This document shows, piece after piece, positions 7,982 through 20,370 of a stretch of 64,000 bases of DNA; within the stretch, counting starts at the first letter, position 1, and each line of letters opens with the position of its first letter. Origin of the DNA: JAXMAF01 sp046350555 (GTDB lineage Bacteria > Planctomycetota > Phycisphaerae > Phycisphaerales > SM1A02); the NCBI GenBank assembly GCA_046350555.1, contig JAXMAF010000016.1, positions 77,918 through 141,917 on the forward strand, written 5' to 3'. The translations under genes and the position numbers were made by a program. The notes beneath the pieces were generated by a model. The model was given only the letters and a program-made list of their open reading frames with translations, was not told the DNA's origin and searched no databases.

Positions 7982-9844
7982 TCAGTCGCTCCCGCGCGGC
8001 CGATCCGCCACATTTCCATCATCCCGCTTCGTCGATCGCTCCGGCCGATCCCGATCTGTTTGGTATCCAATCGGGCTTCCGCCACGCGAGGTGTGGCGAG
8101 CGGCGCCCGGCGAAGCACTCCGTGCCGTCGGCTCGGCGAGCCAGGCGAGGGCTTCGCCGACCGTGCGCACGGGCACCACGGCATCGTCACCAGGAACAGG
8201 CCGATCGCGCGGCGCGCCCGCTTCGCGCGGTGCGGCCGCGTCGGGCGGCGCCAGCACATGGCGGAAGCCGCGACGCACGGCTTCGCGGATGCGCTGGTCG
8301 AGCGAGGGCACCGGACGCACGCGCCCGGTGAGATCGACCTCGCCGACCACGGCCGTGCTTGCGGCGAGCCGTCGACCATAGTGCACGCCGGCGATGGCGA
8401 GCGCCACCGCAAGGTCGCCCGCCGGCTCGACCACGCGCACGCCGCCAGCGACGGAGACGAAGACGTCCTGGTCCGCGAGGCGAAGACCGCCATGCTTCTC
8501 GAGGATCGCGATGATGAGCGCGAGACGATTCGCGTCGACTCCCGACGCCTTGCGTCGCGCGGCGCCGAGGATGCCCGTCGCGGTCAGCGCCTGGACTTCC
8601 GCGAGCAGGCAACGCGAACCGAGCATCGTCGGACAGACGGCGGTCCCGGGTGCCGGCGGCACGCCTGGATCGGGACGCAGCGCGCCTTCGGCGACCTCGC
8701 GCAACCCCGATTCGGTCATCTCGAAGAGGCCGATCTCCTGGGTGCTTCCGAAGCGGTTCTTGACCGGACGCACGACGCGATGGGCGTGATGGCGGTCGCC
8801 TTCGAAGCTGAGCACGACGTCGACCAGGTGCTCAAGGAGCTTCGGGCCCGCGAGCTGGCCATCCTTGGTCACGTGGCCGACGACGATGACCGCCATGCCG
8901 GAGCGCTTCGCGAGGTAGACCAGATCGGTGCAGCAGCGGCGCAGTTGGGCCACCGAACCCGGCGCGGCCTCGAGATCGCCGCGGTACACCATCTGGATCG
9001 AGTCGATGGCGCAGGCGACGGGGCGGATCCTGCGCGCCTGTTCACCGATCCTGGCCAGGTTCGTCTCGGCCAGCACGAAGAGCCGCGACGCACCGTCGGC
9101 ATCGAGCGGCGCCGGTGTGGCGAGCGATTCGCCGGGAGCGACCGGCGCGACCGACTCGACGTCGCGTGGCTGGGAGCCCCGGGGCCCAGTATCGCTGAGT
9201 TGAGTATCGCTGAATTGAGTGTCGCTGACTTGGCTGCCACCGAATCGGGTGCCGCCGATTCCGGGGCCGTCGACGTTGAGCAACCGTTCGGCACGGAGCC
9301 GGACCTGGCGCGCCGACTCCTCGCTGCTTACATAAAGGATGCGGCGGCGCGGATCGCTCGCGGCGAGGCCCGCCAGCGCCTGGAGCAGGAGCGTGCTTTT
9401 GCCGATGCCCGGATCGCCTCCAAGCAGCACGACGCTTCCGGGAACAAGTCCGCCGCCCAGGACGCGGTCGAACTCGCGGATGCCGGTTGGGATGCGGGGA
9501 ACGTCGTCGAGCGCAATCTCGCGCAGCGGCCGGGCGACGGGGCTCGCGGCGGGCGCTCCGGCGGCCGACGGCCCGGCACCTGCGACGGTCCGGTCGACGA
9601 TTCCCTCGCCTTCCCCAGCCGATCCGGCGCCGTCCGCACCCGGGCCGCGCTCCGCCCCCGGCCCGAGCCCGAGGTCCAGCCCGAGGCCCAACCCCGCACC
9701 GCCATGACGATCCGCTCCGTCGTCCCGCGGTTCGATGAACTTCTCGAGCGAGTCCCATGCGCCGCAATCGGGACACTTGCCCATCCACTTCGCCTGCACG
9801 CCGCCGCAGGCGCGACAGAGGAAATGAACGCGGGCGCGGGCCAT
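7982..9844 (-). CDS. radA: DNA repair protein RadA
   Basis: RadA (Sms) is a RecA-related, branch-migrating DNA helicase that processes recombination intermediates. The 620-residue product starts with a four-Cys zinc finger (CRACGG, CPDCGAW). Walker A is GDPGIGKST and Walker B-like is CAIDSIQM. The RadA-specific KNRFGS motif and a C-terminal Lon-protease-like domain follow. It is longer than the usual ~450 residues because of two low-complexity insertions. One is a Gly/Leu/Ala stretch after the zinc finger (around residues 47-100). The other is a repeat-derived Ser/Asp/Thr stretch between Walker A and B (plus-strand 9189-9233). It is divergently arranged with the acyltransferase gene, 72 bp away. 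Confidence 0.95.
   Translation of the reverse strand: MARARVHFLCRACGGVQAKWMGKCPDCGAWDSLEKFIEPRDDGADRHGGAGLGLGLDLGLGPGAERGPGADGAGSAGEGEGIVDRTVAGAGPSAAGAPAASPVARPLREIALDDVPRIPTGIREFDRVLGGGLVPGSVVLLGGDPGIGKSTLLLQALAGLAASDPRRRILYVSSEESARQVRLRAERLLNVDGPGIGGTRFGGSQVSDTQFSDTQLSDTGPRGSQPRDVESVAPVAPGESLATPAPLDADGASRLFVLAETNLARIGEQARRIRPVACAIDSIQMVYRGDLEAAPGSVAQLRRCCTDLVYLAKRSGMAVIVVGHVTKDGQLAGPKLLEHLVDVVLSFEGDRHHAHRVVRPVKNRFGSTQEIGLFEMTESGLREVAEGALRPDPGVPPAPGTAVCPTMLGSRCLLAEVQALTATGILGAARRKASGVDANRLALIIAILEKHGGLRLADQDVFVSVAGGVRVVEPAGDLAVALAIAGVHYGRRLAASTAVVGEVDLTGRVRPVPSLDQRIREAVRRGFRHVLAPPDAAAPREAGAPRDRPVPGDDAVVPVRTVGEALAWLAEPTARSASPGAARHTSRGGSPIGYQTDRDRPERSTKRDDGNVADRPRGSD
9189..9233 (-). repeat. 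15-bp tandem repeat inside radA
   Basis: Three in-frame 15-bp units (plus-strand GTATCGCTGAGTTGA and variants) encode SDTQx repeats within RadA, in a position between the Walker motifs where most RadA proteins have no insertion. Confidence 0.75.
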
Positions 9845-9916
9845 GAGCGCCGCAGTCTACTCGGACGCCATTCGCGCCCCGCGTTGTCGGGTGTTTTCCG
9901 CTGCTACGTTTCCGGT

Positions 9917-10759
9917 GTGACACCGGTCGCGATCGCCGTCGCGCTGCTCGTCGCGTGGCTCGCCTTCATCTTCGTCGTGCGCTTCGTCGCGATGCCGTGG
10001 CTGGCGCTCCGCTGCGGCGGCGACCCGATGCGCGGCTTCGCGGCCACGGGCCTGCGGCTCTACTGCCGCCTGTTCCACCGGGCGCGCTACACCGGTCTCG
10101 ACGAGCTGCGCGCCGAGATCGCGCCCGGGCCGCTCATCGTCGTCGCCAACCACGGCGCCGGGCTCGATCCCGTGCTGATCCAGTGCGGATGCCGCTTCCA
10201 CCTCCGCTGGATGATGTCGCGCGACATGATGGTCCCGGCGCTCGACTGGTTCTGGAAGTGCGAGCGCATCATCGCCGTCGACTTCGACTCCGGCGACTCG
10301 GCTTCGGTGCGCGAGGCGATGCGCCATGTGCGCGAGGGCGGCGTGCTCGGCGTCTTTCCCGAGGGGGGCATTGCGCGGCCGCCCGGGCGAATCCAGCGGT
10401 TTCTCCCGGGGATCGGCCTGATCGTCGCCCGCACCGAGGCGCCCGTGCTGCTCTGCTGGATCGGCGGGACGCCACAGGCCGAGACGGCCTACGGCTCGTT
10501 CATCGCGCGAAGCCGCAGCCGCGTCGAGTTCGTCGACCTGATCCGGTATCCGAAGGGAACGCGGCCATCCTTCATCGTCGACGACCTTCGCCGGCGCCTG
10601 CACGAAGCCAGCGGCTGGCCGCTCGCGGACGAGACGGAGGAGCGCCGGACAACACCCGCGATGGAGCCGCGCCCGGCCCCGCCGCCGAAGCCGCGCGAGC
10701 AGACCGCGGTTGACGTCGTTCCGCTGGCCGCCCGTGGCGAAAGTCATCCGCGCGGCTAG
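9917..10759 (+). CDS. 1-acyl-sn-glycerol-3-phosphate acyltransferase family protein
   Basis: This is a PlsC-type acyltransferase that would add the second acyl chain to lysophosphatidic acid or a related acceptor at the inner membrane. The protein is about 280 residues. It has an N-terminal membrane segment (AIAVALLVAWLAFIFVV), the acyltransferase motif NHGAGLD (NHxxxxD) and the acyl-acceptor motif FPEGG. A basic/proline-rich tail of about 40 residues follows. The start is a GTG at 9917, chosen because it begins exactly at the membrane segment and because everything upstream overlaps radA in antisense. carB follows 34 bp downstream on the same strand. Confidence 0.85.
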   Translation: MTPVAIAVALLVAWLAFIFVVRFVAMPWLALRCGGDPMRGFAATGLRLYCRLFHRARYTGLDELRAEIAPGPLIVVANHGAGLDPVLIQCGCRFHLRWMMSRDMMVPALDWFWKCERIIAVDFDSGDSASVREAMRHVREGGVLGVFPEGGIARPPGRIQRFLPGIGLIVARTEAPVLLCWIGGTPQAETAYGSFIARSRSRVEFVDLIRYPKGTRPSFIVDDLRRRLHEASGWPLADETEERRTTPAMEPRPAPPPKPREQTAVDVVPLAARGESHPRG

Positions 10760-10793
10760 CCGTGACAGAGAGCGCCTCATACCCTTTCCCCCA

Positions 10794-14383
<3,590 letters not shown>

Positions 14384-14506
14384 CCCGCGCTGAATCGGCC
14401 GGACCTCCAGGCGTTCGACGCCGCTCCCCACCCCGGGTGGCCCGCCGTGGCCGCTCGGGGCGGGACCGGGCCGCGCGTCGGGCGCGGGGGTCGACCTTGG
14501 CGCGCC

Positions 14507-15811
14507 TCACGTTCCCGCGCGGCGGGGCAGCTCGTAGCGCAGCACGACGGTCGACGGCATCGGCGGATACGGGACGACCAGGCGGCGCACCACGAAGTCC
14601 TCGGCGTTCCAGCCGGCGCGGGCGAAGGCGGTCGCGACGAGCTGCTCGTAGCGCGGCAGCAGCGGCGTCGCCACGCGCGGCGGACGGCCACCGACCTCGA
14701 TCATCCGTTCGCCCATGGGCAGCATGTGCCGATCGCGATCGACCGGCTCGAAGGCGAGCGCGCCGGACGGACGCCCCACGATGCTCGCCTGCGGCGAGTG
14801 GGCCTCAGGCAGGTCGCGATGGACGAAGAGATCGAAGAGCAGCGTCTCGATCGGAAGCGTGATGACCGAGGAGACCTCGCCGACGTGGTTCTCGGCGTCG
14901 CCGTGGCGCGGCACGGCGTTTCGCTCGATGAAGCCGAAGACGCACGAGGTGTCGCCGGTGCGGCCGATCGCGCCGTCGCCGAGCTCGAAGACGACCTCGC
15001 CGTCGCGCTCGATCGCGACGAGCGCCGGCTCTTGCGGCGAGCACCACGAGCGCATGAGCCACGACGCCGCTGCGGTGCCGGTGTGCTCGGCCGATGCCGT
15101 CGCGCCGCCGGGCGCGGGGCGCTCGATCGGCTCCATGCGCCACGGTCGCGTCTCGGGCGAGGCGTCGTCGCGATAGCGCATGAACCGGAAGAGCGGCCAG
15201 GGCGGCAGCGGACGGAGCCGGCGCAGGTCGAAGAGCCCCGCGACGAGGGCGATGTCGAGGCGCGATGGATCCTCGGCGCAAGGCGCGAGGAAGTGCGCGG
15301 TGAGACGAAGCCGCGCCTGGAGTCCCCAGACGCCGCTGTTGCCGCGGTAGGCCAGCTTGCGCGAGACCTCGAGGCTCTTCGCCCCCGTGGTGGCGTCCAG
15401 CAGCAGCTCGAGCGTGGCGCGGTCGCCGGCGTGCGCCTCGACCATCCGCTGGAACTCGGCGGCGGCCGAGCGCGCCTTGTTGACGACCTCGGCCGGCGCG
15501 CCGGCGGCGCGCATCGCCTCGAGCACGATCCGGAGTCCGTTGGCGCCGGGAATGAGCGGCGCCGCGTCGAACGCATCGTCGCTCTGGAGCAGCCGCGCGA
15601 TCTTCCAGGTCAGGTTCTTGTTGAGCTTGAATCGCCGCGAGACCTCCTGCGGGCGCGCCGGGTCGGCGCCCGCCGCGTGGTAGAGCTCCAGCAGCGCGCT
15701 GCGCAGTCCCAGCGCCGCGTCTCGACAGTGGCCGGCGAACGCGACCGGGTCGGCGTGGCCGGACGATTCGTTCCCGGAAGGCGGATCAGGCTGATGACCG
15801 GACTGGCGCAC
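14507..15811 (-). CDS. Uncharacterised protein, possible DNA-binding N terminus
   Basis: I do not recognise this ~434-residue protein. The first ~130 residues are helical (ALGLRSALLELYHAAGADP, FKLNKNLTWKIARLLQ) and look as if they could include a helix-turn-helix. The rest is mixed alpha/beta without membrane segments or catalytic motifs I can name. Codon and amino-acid use are like the neighbours and no coherent protein is seen on the opposite strand, so it is probably a real gene. The start is uncertain: GTG at 15811 or 15829 are the last plausible ones before the divergent nuoH. A longer frame to 16099 would overlap nuoH and is rejected. Confidence 0.6.
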   Translation of the reverse strand: MRQSGHQPDPPSGNESSGHADPVAFAGHCRDAALGLRSALLELYHAAGADPARPQEVSRRFKLNKNLTWKIARLLQSDDAFDAAPLIPGANGLRIVLEAMRAAGAPAEVVNKARSAAAEFQRMVEAHAGDRATLELLLDATTGAKSLEVSRKLAYRGNSGVWGLQARLRLTAHFLAPCAEDPSRLDIALVAGLFDLRRLRPLPPWPLFRFMRYRDDASPETRPWRMEPIERPAPGGATASAEHTGTAAASWLMRSWCSPQEPALVAIERDGEVVFELGDGAIGRTGDTSCVFGFIERNAVPRHGDAENHVGEVSSVITLPIETLLFDLFVHRDLPEAHSPQASIVGRPSGALAFEPVDRDRHMLPMGERMIEVGGRPPRVATPLLPRYEQLVATAFARAGWNAEDFVVRRLVVPYPPMPSTVVLRYELPRRAGT

Positions 15812-15908
15812 GGATGGCAGAGCGTACACCAGTCCCCTGGGGAAAACGCCACAGATGGACAAACGGCGCGGGTGCCTCCCGTTGCGGCTTGCACTACCAT
15901 TCCCGCCT

Positions 15909-17201
15909 ATGCCGTCCTTCCTCACCGCACAGCTCGTCACGTCGGTCATCGTGATCCTGGTGATGGTGCACCTGATCCTCGTCGGGTGCGCGTACTGCAT
16001 CTGGCTGGAGCGCAAGCTCAGCGCGTGGATGCAGGACCGGTGCGGGCCGAACCGCGTCGGGCCGTTCGGCCTCCTGCAACCGATCGCCGACGGACTCAAG
16101 TTCCTGCTGAAGGAGGACTACACGCCGCCGAACGTCGACCACGGCATGTTCACGCTCGCCCCGATGGTGATGGTGATCCCGGCGCTGATCGGATTCGCCG
16201 TGATTCCGTGGGCGGGCTCGCTGGACCTCTCGTCGCTCCCGGCGGGCATGGTGAGCGCGCTCGGGCTCGCGGGCGAATCGGTCGACATCGTCGGCGCGAA
16301 GGTCAACATCGGCATCGTCTACCTGTTCGCGGTGGGGTCGCTGGGTGTCTATGGCGTGGCGCTGGGCGGCTGGGCGAGCAACAACAAGTACTCCTTCTTC
16401 GGCGGCCTTCGGGCGAGCGCCCAGATGGTCACCTACGAGATCCCGCTGGGGCTCGCGCTGCTCGCGGTGATCCTCTACGCCGGCACGATCCAGCCGTACA
16501 CGCTCATCCAGAACCAGATGGACGGCTCGTGGTACCTGCTCCAGATGCCGCTCGCCGCCGTCCTCTACTACATCTGCCGACTCGCCGAGAGCAACCGTGC
16601 GCCGTTCGACCTGGCCGAGTGCGAGCAGGAGCTCGTCGGCGGATACCACACCGAGTACTCGTCGATGCGCTTCGCGCTCTTCTTCCTCGCCGAGTACGCG
16701 CACATGATCACCGGCGCGGCGCTCTTCACGATCCTCTTCCTCGGCGGCTGGTCCCTCAACCCGCTTCCCATCGGCCCCGATCTTCCGGCGCCGTCGGCCG
16801 GCGGCCTCGGCATCGGCATGATCCTGGTGCAGGTGCTCGTCGTCCTCTTCAAGATCTTCCTCGTGATCTGCGCCGACATGGCGATCCGCTGGACGATCCC
16901 GCGACTCCGCTACGACCAGATCATGAAGCTCTCGTGGACGGGCATGATCCCCATCGCGCTGCTGCTGCTCATCGCGACGTCGATGGTCGTCTACCTCGGC
17001 GCGCAGCCGTGGATGTGGGCCGTCTCGCTGGCGTGCGTCGCGGCGGTCTACTTTGGCCAGTCGCTGATGCCGAGGCAGCCCGATCCGAACAACCGCATTC
17101 CGCTCGTGGGCAGCCGGTTCAGCCCGGCCCGCGACGCCGACGTGATGACCGCGCCGACCGACCCGCTGGCGCTCGCCGACGCGCCGCTGCATGGCCGGTG
17201 A
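15909..17201 (+). CDS. nuoH: NADH-quinone oxidoreductase subunit H
   Basis: NuoH is the membrane subunit of respiratory complex I that helps form the quinone-binding pocket. The 430-residue product starts at ATG 15909. It carries the family signature WLERKLSAWMQDRCGPNRVG near the N terminus, the AESNRAPFDLAECEQELVGG segment, and at least eight hydrophobic membrane spans. It is somewhat longer than E. coli NuoH (about 325 residues) because of a polar C-terminal tail and loop insertions. No other nuo gene flanks it: the gene upstream is divergent and unrelated, and a 400-bp non-coding stretch lies downstream. Confidence 0.95.
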   Translation: MPSFLTAQLVTSVIVILVMVHLILVGCAYCIWLERKLSAWMQDRCGPNRVGPFGLLQPIADGLKFLLKEDYTPPNVDHGMFTLAPMVMVIPALIGFAVIPWAGSLDLSSLPAGMVSALGLAGESVDIVGAKVNIGIVYLFAVGSLGVYGVALGGWASNNKYSFFGGLRASAQMVTYEIPLGLALLAVILYAGTIQPYTLIQNQMDGSWYLLQMPLAAVLYYICRLAESNRAPFDLAECEQELVGGYHTEYSSMRFALFFLAEYAHMITGAALFTILFLGGWSLNPLPIGPDLPAPSAGGLGIGMILVQVLVVLFKIFLVICADMAIRWTIPRLRYDQIMKLSWTGMIPIALLLLIATSMVVYLGAQPWMWAVSLACVAAVYFGQSLMPRQPDPNNRIPLVGSRFSPARDADVMTAPTDPLALADAPLHGR

Positions 17202-17613
17202 TCGGACGCGCGCCTGGCTGATCCGTTCGACGAATCCGCGAACCGCCGCGGGCTCGCCGTGCGCCGCGAGGCGCCGGGCGCTCGCGCGTCGTGTTCATGC
17301 GCGGCGTCCTCGTGCAGCGTGTTCTCGCGGCATGTTCTCGCGGCATGTTCTCGCAGCGACTTCGCGCAACGCTTGAGGGCGATCCGCGCACACGGGCAGC
17401 TCGGCGCGCACCGACGCGGCCTCGCAAAAAGCCACAGACGCCAATCCAGTCGGAGGTTGGATCGGCGTCCGGGAGTGCGCGCTGGCCGCAGGAAGCGGTG
17501 CGCGATCGCATGAATGTACGCGAGGTGGTGCGACGGAAACAAGCGCTTCATGCACAAGAAGCGCTCGCGGCGCCGAGCGCTCGTCGACGCGCGCCGCGGT
17601 CGGCGCGGCGCCG
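17202..17613. other. Intergenic region after nuoH with a short tandem repeat
   Basis: This 412-bp stretch holds no convincing gene. At 17321-17358 there are nearly three copies of a 13-bp unit GTTCTCGCGGCAT. Open frames through it are Arg/Ala/Ser-rich on all strands, as expected by chance at this GC content. Confidence 0.6.
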
Positions 17614-17859
17614 TCAACGCAGGCGCTTCATCCGATGGACCCAGCGCGCGTAGTCGAGGATCGCGGCGCGGCGCTCGCGCGGCGCGGGCATGCGCGCCGG
17701 GTCGCGGCCGAACGCCGTCTCGTGGCGCCAGCGCCAGTACTTGCCGCGCATGCGGAAGCGAGTCTGGCAGCCGAGCACCGCGAGCTCCCAGAGCGCGCTG
17801 GCGACGTGAAGTGGGTTGCGCACGCGGCCATCGTACATCGCGCGGCGCAGGCGAAGCAC
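17614..17859 (-). CDS. Small basic hypothetical protein
   Basis: This 81-residue, strongly basic frame starts MLRLRRAMYDGRVRNPLHV and contains an aromatic/basic core (FRMRGKYWRWRHETAFG) followed by PARMPAPRERRAAILDYARW. The residue mix (six Trp/Tyr, spaced Leu/Ile) is less biased than random frames here, which favours a real small protein. I cannot assign a function, and it has no signal peptide or membrane segment. It lies alone between two intergenic repeat regions. Confidence 0.5.
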   Translation of the reverse strand: MLRLRRAMYDGRVRNPLHVASALWELAVLGCQTRFRMRGKYWRWRHETAFGRDPARMPAPRERRAAILDYARWVHRMKRLR

Positions 17860-17862
17860 GCT

Positions 17863-17966
17863 TGTGGCGCAGGTCTCCGGCCTGCCCGTTCACTGGCGCG
17901 CCGAGGAATCCCTCGCCGACCGATGCCATGCGCGGCCGCAACGGCAGGCCAGAGGCCTGCACCACA
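17863..17966. repeat. Imperfect inverted repeat, possible small palindromic element
   Basis: A left arm at 17863-17889 (TGTGGCGCAGGTCTCCGGCC...) is matched by the reverse complement of 17941-17966 (...GGCCAGAGGCCTGCACCACA) with a few mismatches. About 50 bp separate the arms. No transposase is present. It resembles short palindromic intergenic repeats. Confidence 0.6.
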
Positions 17967-18033
17967 ACGCGCGGCGCACGCCAGCGAGTGTCGCCTCGGA
18001 CGACCGAACGGCGCGCTCAGGAAACCCCTCATA

Positions 18034-18102
18034 CGGAGTCCAGTCGACCTCCATGCGTTCGACCCCTCGCCCACAGCGGCGTCTCACGGTGGAACTGGGT
18101 TG
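18034..18102 (-). repeat. Dispersed ~65-bp intergenic repeat, copy B
   Basis: Read on the minus strand this stretch begins CAACCCAGTTCCACCG, passes through GAGGGGTCGAACG and ends in GACTCCG. It aligns with copies at 1132-1195 and 55207-55268. It sits just past the 3' end of the cysteine-desulfurase-like gene, which is also transcribed on the minus strand. Confidence 0.6.
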
Positions 18103-18133
18103 GGTGGAGCACGAGAATCAACTGGGACGCGTA

Positions 18134-19516
18134 TCACCCCACCGACGCGATCTCCGCCACGGCCCGCACGAAGGCATCGACGTCGCCGGCGATCGTCGTC
18201 GCGCCGACGCTCATCCGCACCGTGCCGTGCGGAAACGTGCCGGCCGCGCGATGGGCGCCCGGCGCGCAATGGAGCCCCGGCCGCACCGCGATGTCGAAGC
18301 TGCTGTCGAGGATCGCACCAGCATCGAGCGGATCGAGCCCCTCGATCGTGATCGAGACCGCGCCGGCCCGTCGCGCCGCGTCGCGCGGACCGACGATGCC
18401 CACGCCGCGGATCTCGCCGAGACCGTCGATGGCGCGCTGCACCAAGGCCATCTCATGGGCCCGGATCGCCTCGACGCCGCGCTCGGCGACCCACGCCGCG
18501 CCGGCGCCGAGCCCGGCGATGCCGACCACGTTGGGCGTGCCGCCTTCGAGTCGATGCGGAAGCTCCGGCGGCATCGTCTCGAGCCGCGAGTCGCCTCCCG
18601 TTCCGCCGCTTCGGAAGACGCCCAGCCGCGAACCCGCGCCGTCGATCGACGGCATCGCCCGCGGTCCGACGTAGAGGATGCCCGTGCCCATCGGACCCAG
18701 GAGCGCCTTGTGGCCGGGACAGGCGACGAGATCGGCGCCCAGCGCTGCAAGATCGACCGGCACCGCGCCGAGCACCTGCGCCGCATCGACGAGCACGAGC
18801 GGACCGAGGTCCGTTCCATCCGCGCGAGTGATCGACGAGCCTCCCATCGCGCGCGCAGCCGAAGACGTGTCCCTCGCGCCAGCGCGGCGAGCGGCGCCGG
18901 CGATCCGCGCGACACCCGCCACACCCGCGACGCCAGCCGCACCCGTCACGCCCGCCACGCCCGCCACGCCCGCCACGCCCGTCACGCCCGTCACGCCCGT
19001 CACACCCTCCACACCCTTCACGATCGCCTCAACCGGCTGAAGCGTCCCCAGCGCGTTGCTCGCCATCGTCACCGCGACGAGCGCCGTCTCCGGACGAATT
19101 GCGGCGATCACGTCGGCGGGATCGACGAATCCCTCGGCCGACGCCCTCACGCGCGTCACGTCGATGCGTCCAGCGGCGCGCAGCGTCTCGAGCGGCCGCG
19201 TGATCGAGTTGTGTTCAAGGACCGTCGTCACCACATGCGGCCGCGCCGACGCCGCCGGCAGCGCGCCGAGCACCGCATGGATGGCGATGTTGAGCGCGTC
19301 CGTGCCGTTGAGCGTGAAGACGATCCGACGCGGATCCTGCACACCGAGCAACCGCGCCACGCGAAGCCGCGCCTGATCGATCACCCGCTCCGCGCTGGTC
19401 GCATACCGATGACCGCCGCGCGACGGATTCCCAGCCTCCGACAGCGCCGCCACCATCGCCGCCACCACCTCGGGCGGCTTGGGCAGGCTCGTCGCGGCAT
19501 GATCGAGATACGGCAC
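18134..19516 (-). CDS. Class-V aminotransferase fold, cysteine-desulfurase family protein with internal Gly-Val repeats
   Basis: This is a PLP enzyme of the NifS/SufS fold, about 460 residues, probably releasing sulfur from cysteine or acting on a related substrate. The GTG at 19516 gives the family start PYLDHAATSLPKPPEV. The PLP-binding Lys is in CPGHKALLGPMGTG and the C terminus has RPGLHCAPGAH. Together these resemble the 'EF2568' subgroup of cysteine-desulfurase-like proteins rather than IscS. Between the fold's first half and the PLP region is an unusual insertion of repeated Gly-Val-Thr/Ala tripeptides, encoded by a 9-bp tandem repeat (18911-19021). It is alone; ruvA lies divergently 190 bp away across an intergenic repeat array. 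Confidence 0.85.
   Translation of the reverse strand: MPYLDHAATSLPKPPEVVAAMVAALSEAGNPSRGGHRYATSAERVIDQARLRVARLLGVQDPRRIVFTLNGTDALNIAIHAVLGALPAASARPHVVTTVLEHNSITRPLETLRAAGRIDVTRVRASAEGFVDPADVIAAIRPETALVAVTMASNALGTLQPVEAIVKGVEGVTGVTGVTGVAGVAGVAGVTGAAGVAGVAGVARIAGAARRAGARDTSSAARAMGGSSITRADGTDLGPLVLVDAAQVLGAVPVDLAALGADLVACPGHKALLGPMGTGILYVGPRAMPSIDGAGSRLGVFRSGGTGGDSRLETMPPELPHRLEGGTPNVVGIAGLGAGAAWVAERGVEAIRAHEMALVQRAIDGLGEIRGVGIVGPRDAARRAGAVSITIEGLDPLDAGAILDSSFDIAVRPGLHCAPGAHRAAGTFPHGTVRMSVGATTIAGDVDAFVRAVAEIASVG
18911..19021 (-). repeat. 9-bp minisatellite inside the cysteine-desulfurase-like gene
   Basis: About twelve tandem copies of a 9-bp unit (plus-strand CCCGCCACG or CCCGTCACG) encode Gly-Val-Ala/Thr tripeptides. 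The array stays in frame. The best-matching central units are nearly identical, which suggests recent expansion. Confidence 0.85.
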
Positions 19517-19565
19517 GCAACCAGCGTAGCGGAGCGCGCACCGCCGCCGGATCAACCCCCACCAC

Positions 19566-19682
19566 TCCCTCCTCCTCCGCGTCCTTCCGCGGCCTTCACC
19601 AGCTCGCTCTCTCCGCGTCCTCCGCGGCCTTCCGCGGCTCATTCTCTCCGCGGCCCTCCGCGGCTCAATCCCCTCCGCGGCT
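19566..19682. repeat. CCGCGGAGG-type intergenic repeat array, third cluster
   Basis: Units such as CTCCGCGTCCTCCGCGGCC and CTCTCCGCGGCCCTCCGCGG fill the gap between the divergent aminotransferase-fold gene and ruvA. They are the same family as 788-976 and 1249-1374. Confidence 0.78.
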
Positions 19683-19709
19683 CTCCAACGACACGCTACG
19701 CTGCGCTCG

Positions 19710-20330
19710 GTGATCTCCTCCCTCTCCGGCCTGCTCAGCGCCTTCGTCGACGGTCGTGCGCACGTGCGCGTCGGCGACCTCACGTACGAGCTCCTCGTGC
19801 CCGCCTCGGACGCCATGCGCCTGGCCACGGTCGTCGGCGAGCGGGTCACGTTCCACACCCTGCACTACCTCGAATCGCAGGGCCAGGGCGCGTCGTACCT
19901 TCCGCGGCTCATCGGCTTCGCGTCGCGCGAGGACCGCGCCTTCTTCGAGCTCTTCACATCTGTGAAGGGCATCGGCAACCGCAAGGCGCTGCGCGCGATG
20001 CAGCTTCCCACCGCGACGATCGCCCGGGCCATCGCCGAGCGCGACGTCGACCTGCTCAAGTCGCTCCCCGAGATCGGCAAGAAGACGGCCGACACGATCG
20101 TCCTCGATCTGCGCGAGAAGGTCGGCGCGTTCGCCGCGCCCTCGACGACCACCAGCGCCGTGGACAGCGCCCAGGCGCGGCTCGTCGCCGATGCCGTCGC
20201 GGTGCTCGTTCAGCTCGGCGAATCGCGCTTCGTGGCCCAGCAGCTCGCGGAACGCGCGCTGACGGCCGACCGCACGATCGACCGCGGCGAGGCGCTCGTG
20301 ACGGCGGCGCTGCGGTTGCGCGACGCGTGA
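19710..20330 (+). CDS. ruvA: Holliday junction branch migration protein RuvA
   Basis: RuvA binds four-way junctions and loads the RuvB motor. The 206-residue product starts at GTG 19710 (ISSLSGLLSAFVDG), the usual position of the OB-fold domain. Two helix-hairpin-helix stretches follow (FELFTSVKGIGNRKALRAM and LKSLPEIGKKTADTIVLDL). It ends in a three-helix domain III that contacts RuvB (AVAVLVQLGESRFVAQQL). No ruvB or ruvC is in the window. The intergenic repeat array immediately upstream leaves little room for a conventional promoter. Confidence 0.95.
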   Translation: MISSLSGLLSAFVDGRAHVRVGDLTYELLVPASDAMRLATVVGERVTFHTLHYLESQGQGASYLPRLIGFASREDRAFFELFTSVKGIGNRKALRAMQLPTATIARAIAERDVDLLKSLPEIGKKTADTIVLDLREKVGAFAAPSTTTSAVDSAQARLVADAVAVLVQLGESRFVAQQLAERALTADRTIDRGEALVTAALRLRDA

Positions 20331-20370
20331 GCACGTGAATGCACGCACGCATGAGCGCGCATCCGCGCCC

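Noticed and set aside
7886..9916. A long upstream extension of the acyltransferase gene
   Set aside because: It overlaps radA in antisense; the membrane segment and domain start immediately at the GTG at 9917.
18911..19021. The 9-bp repeat as another DGR variable repeat
   Set aside because: It is tandem, has no similarity to the TR, and no adenine-biased pattern.
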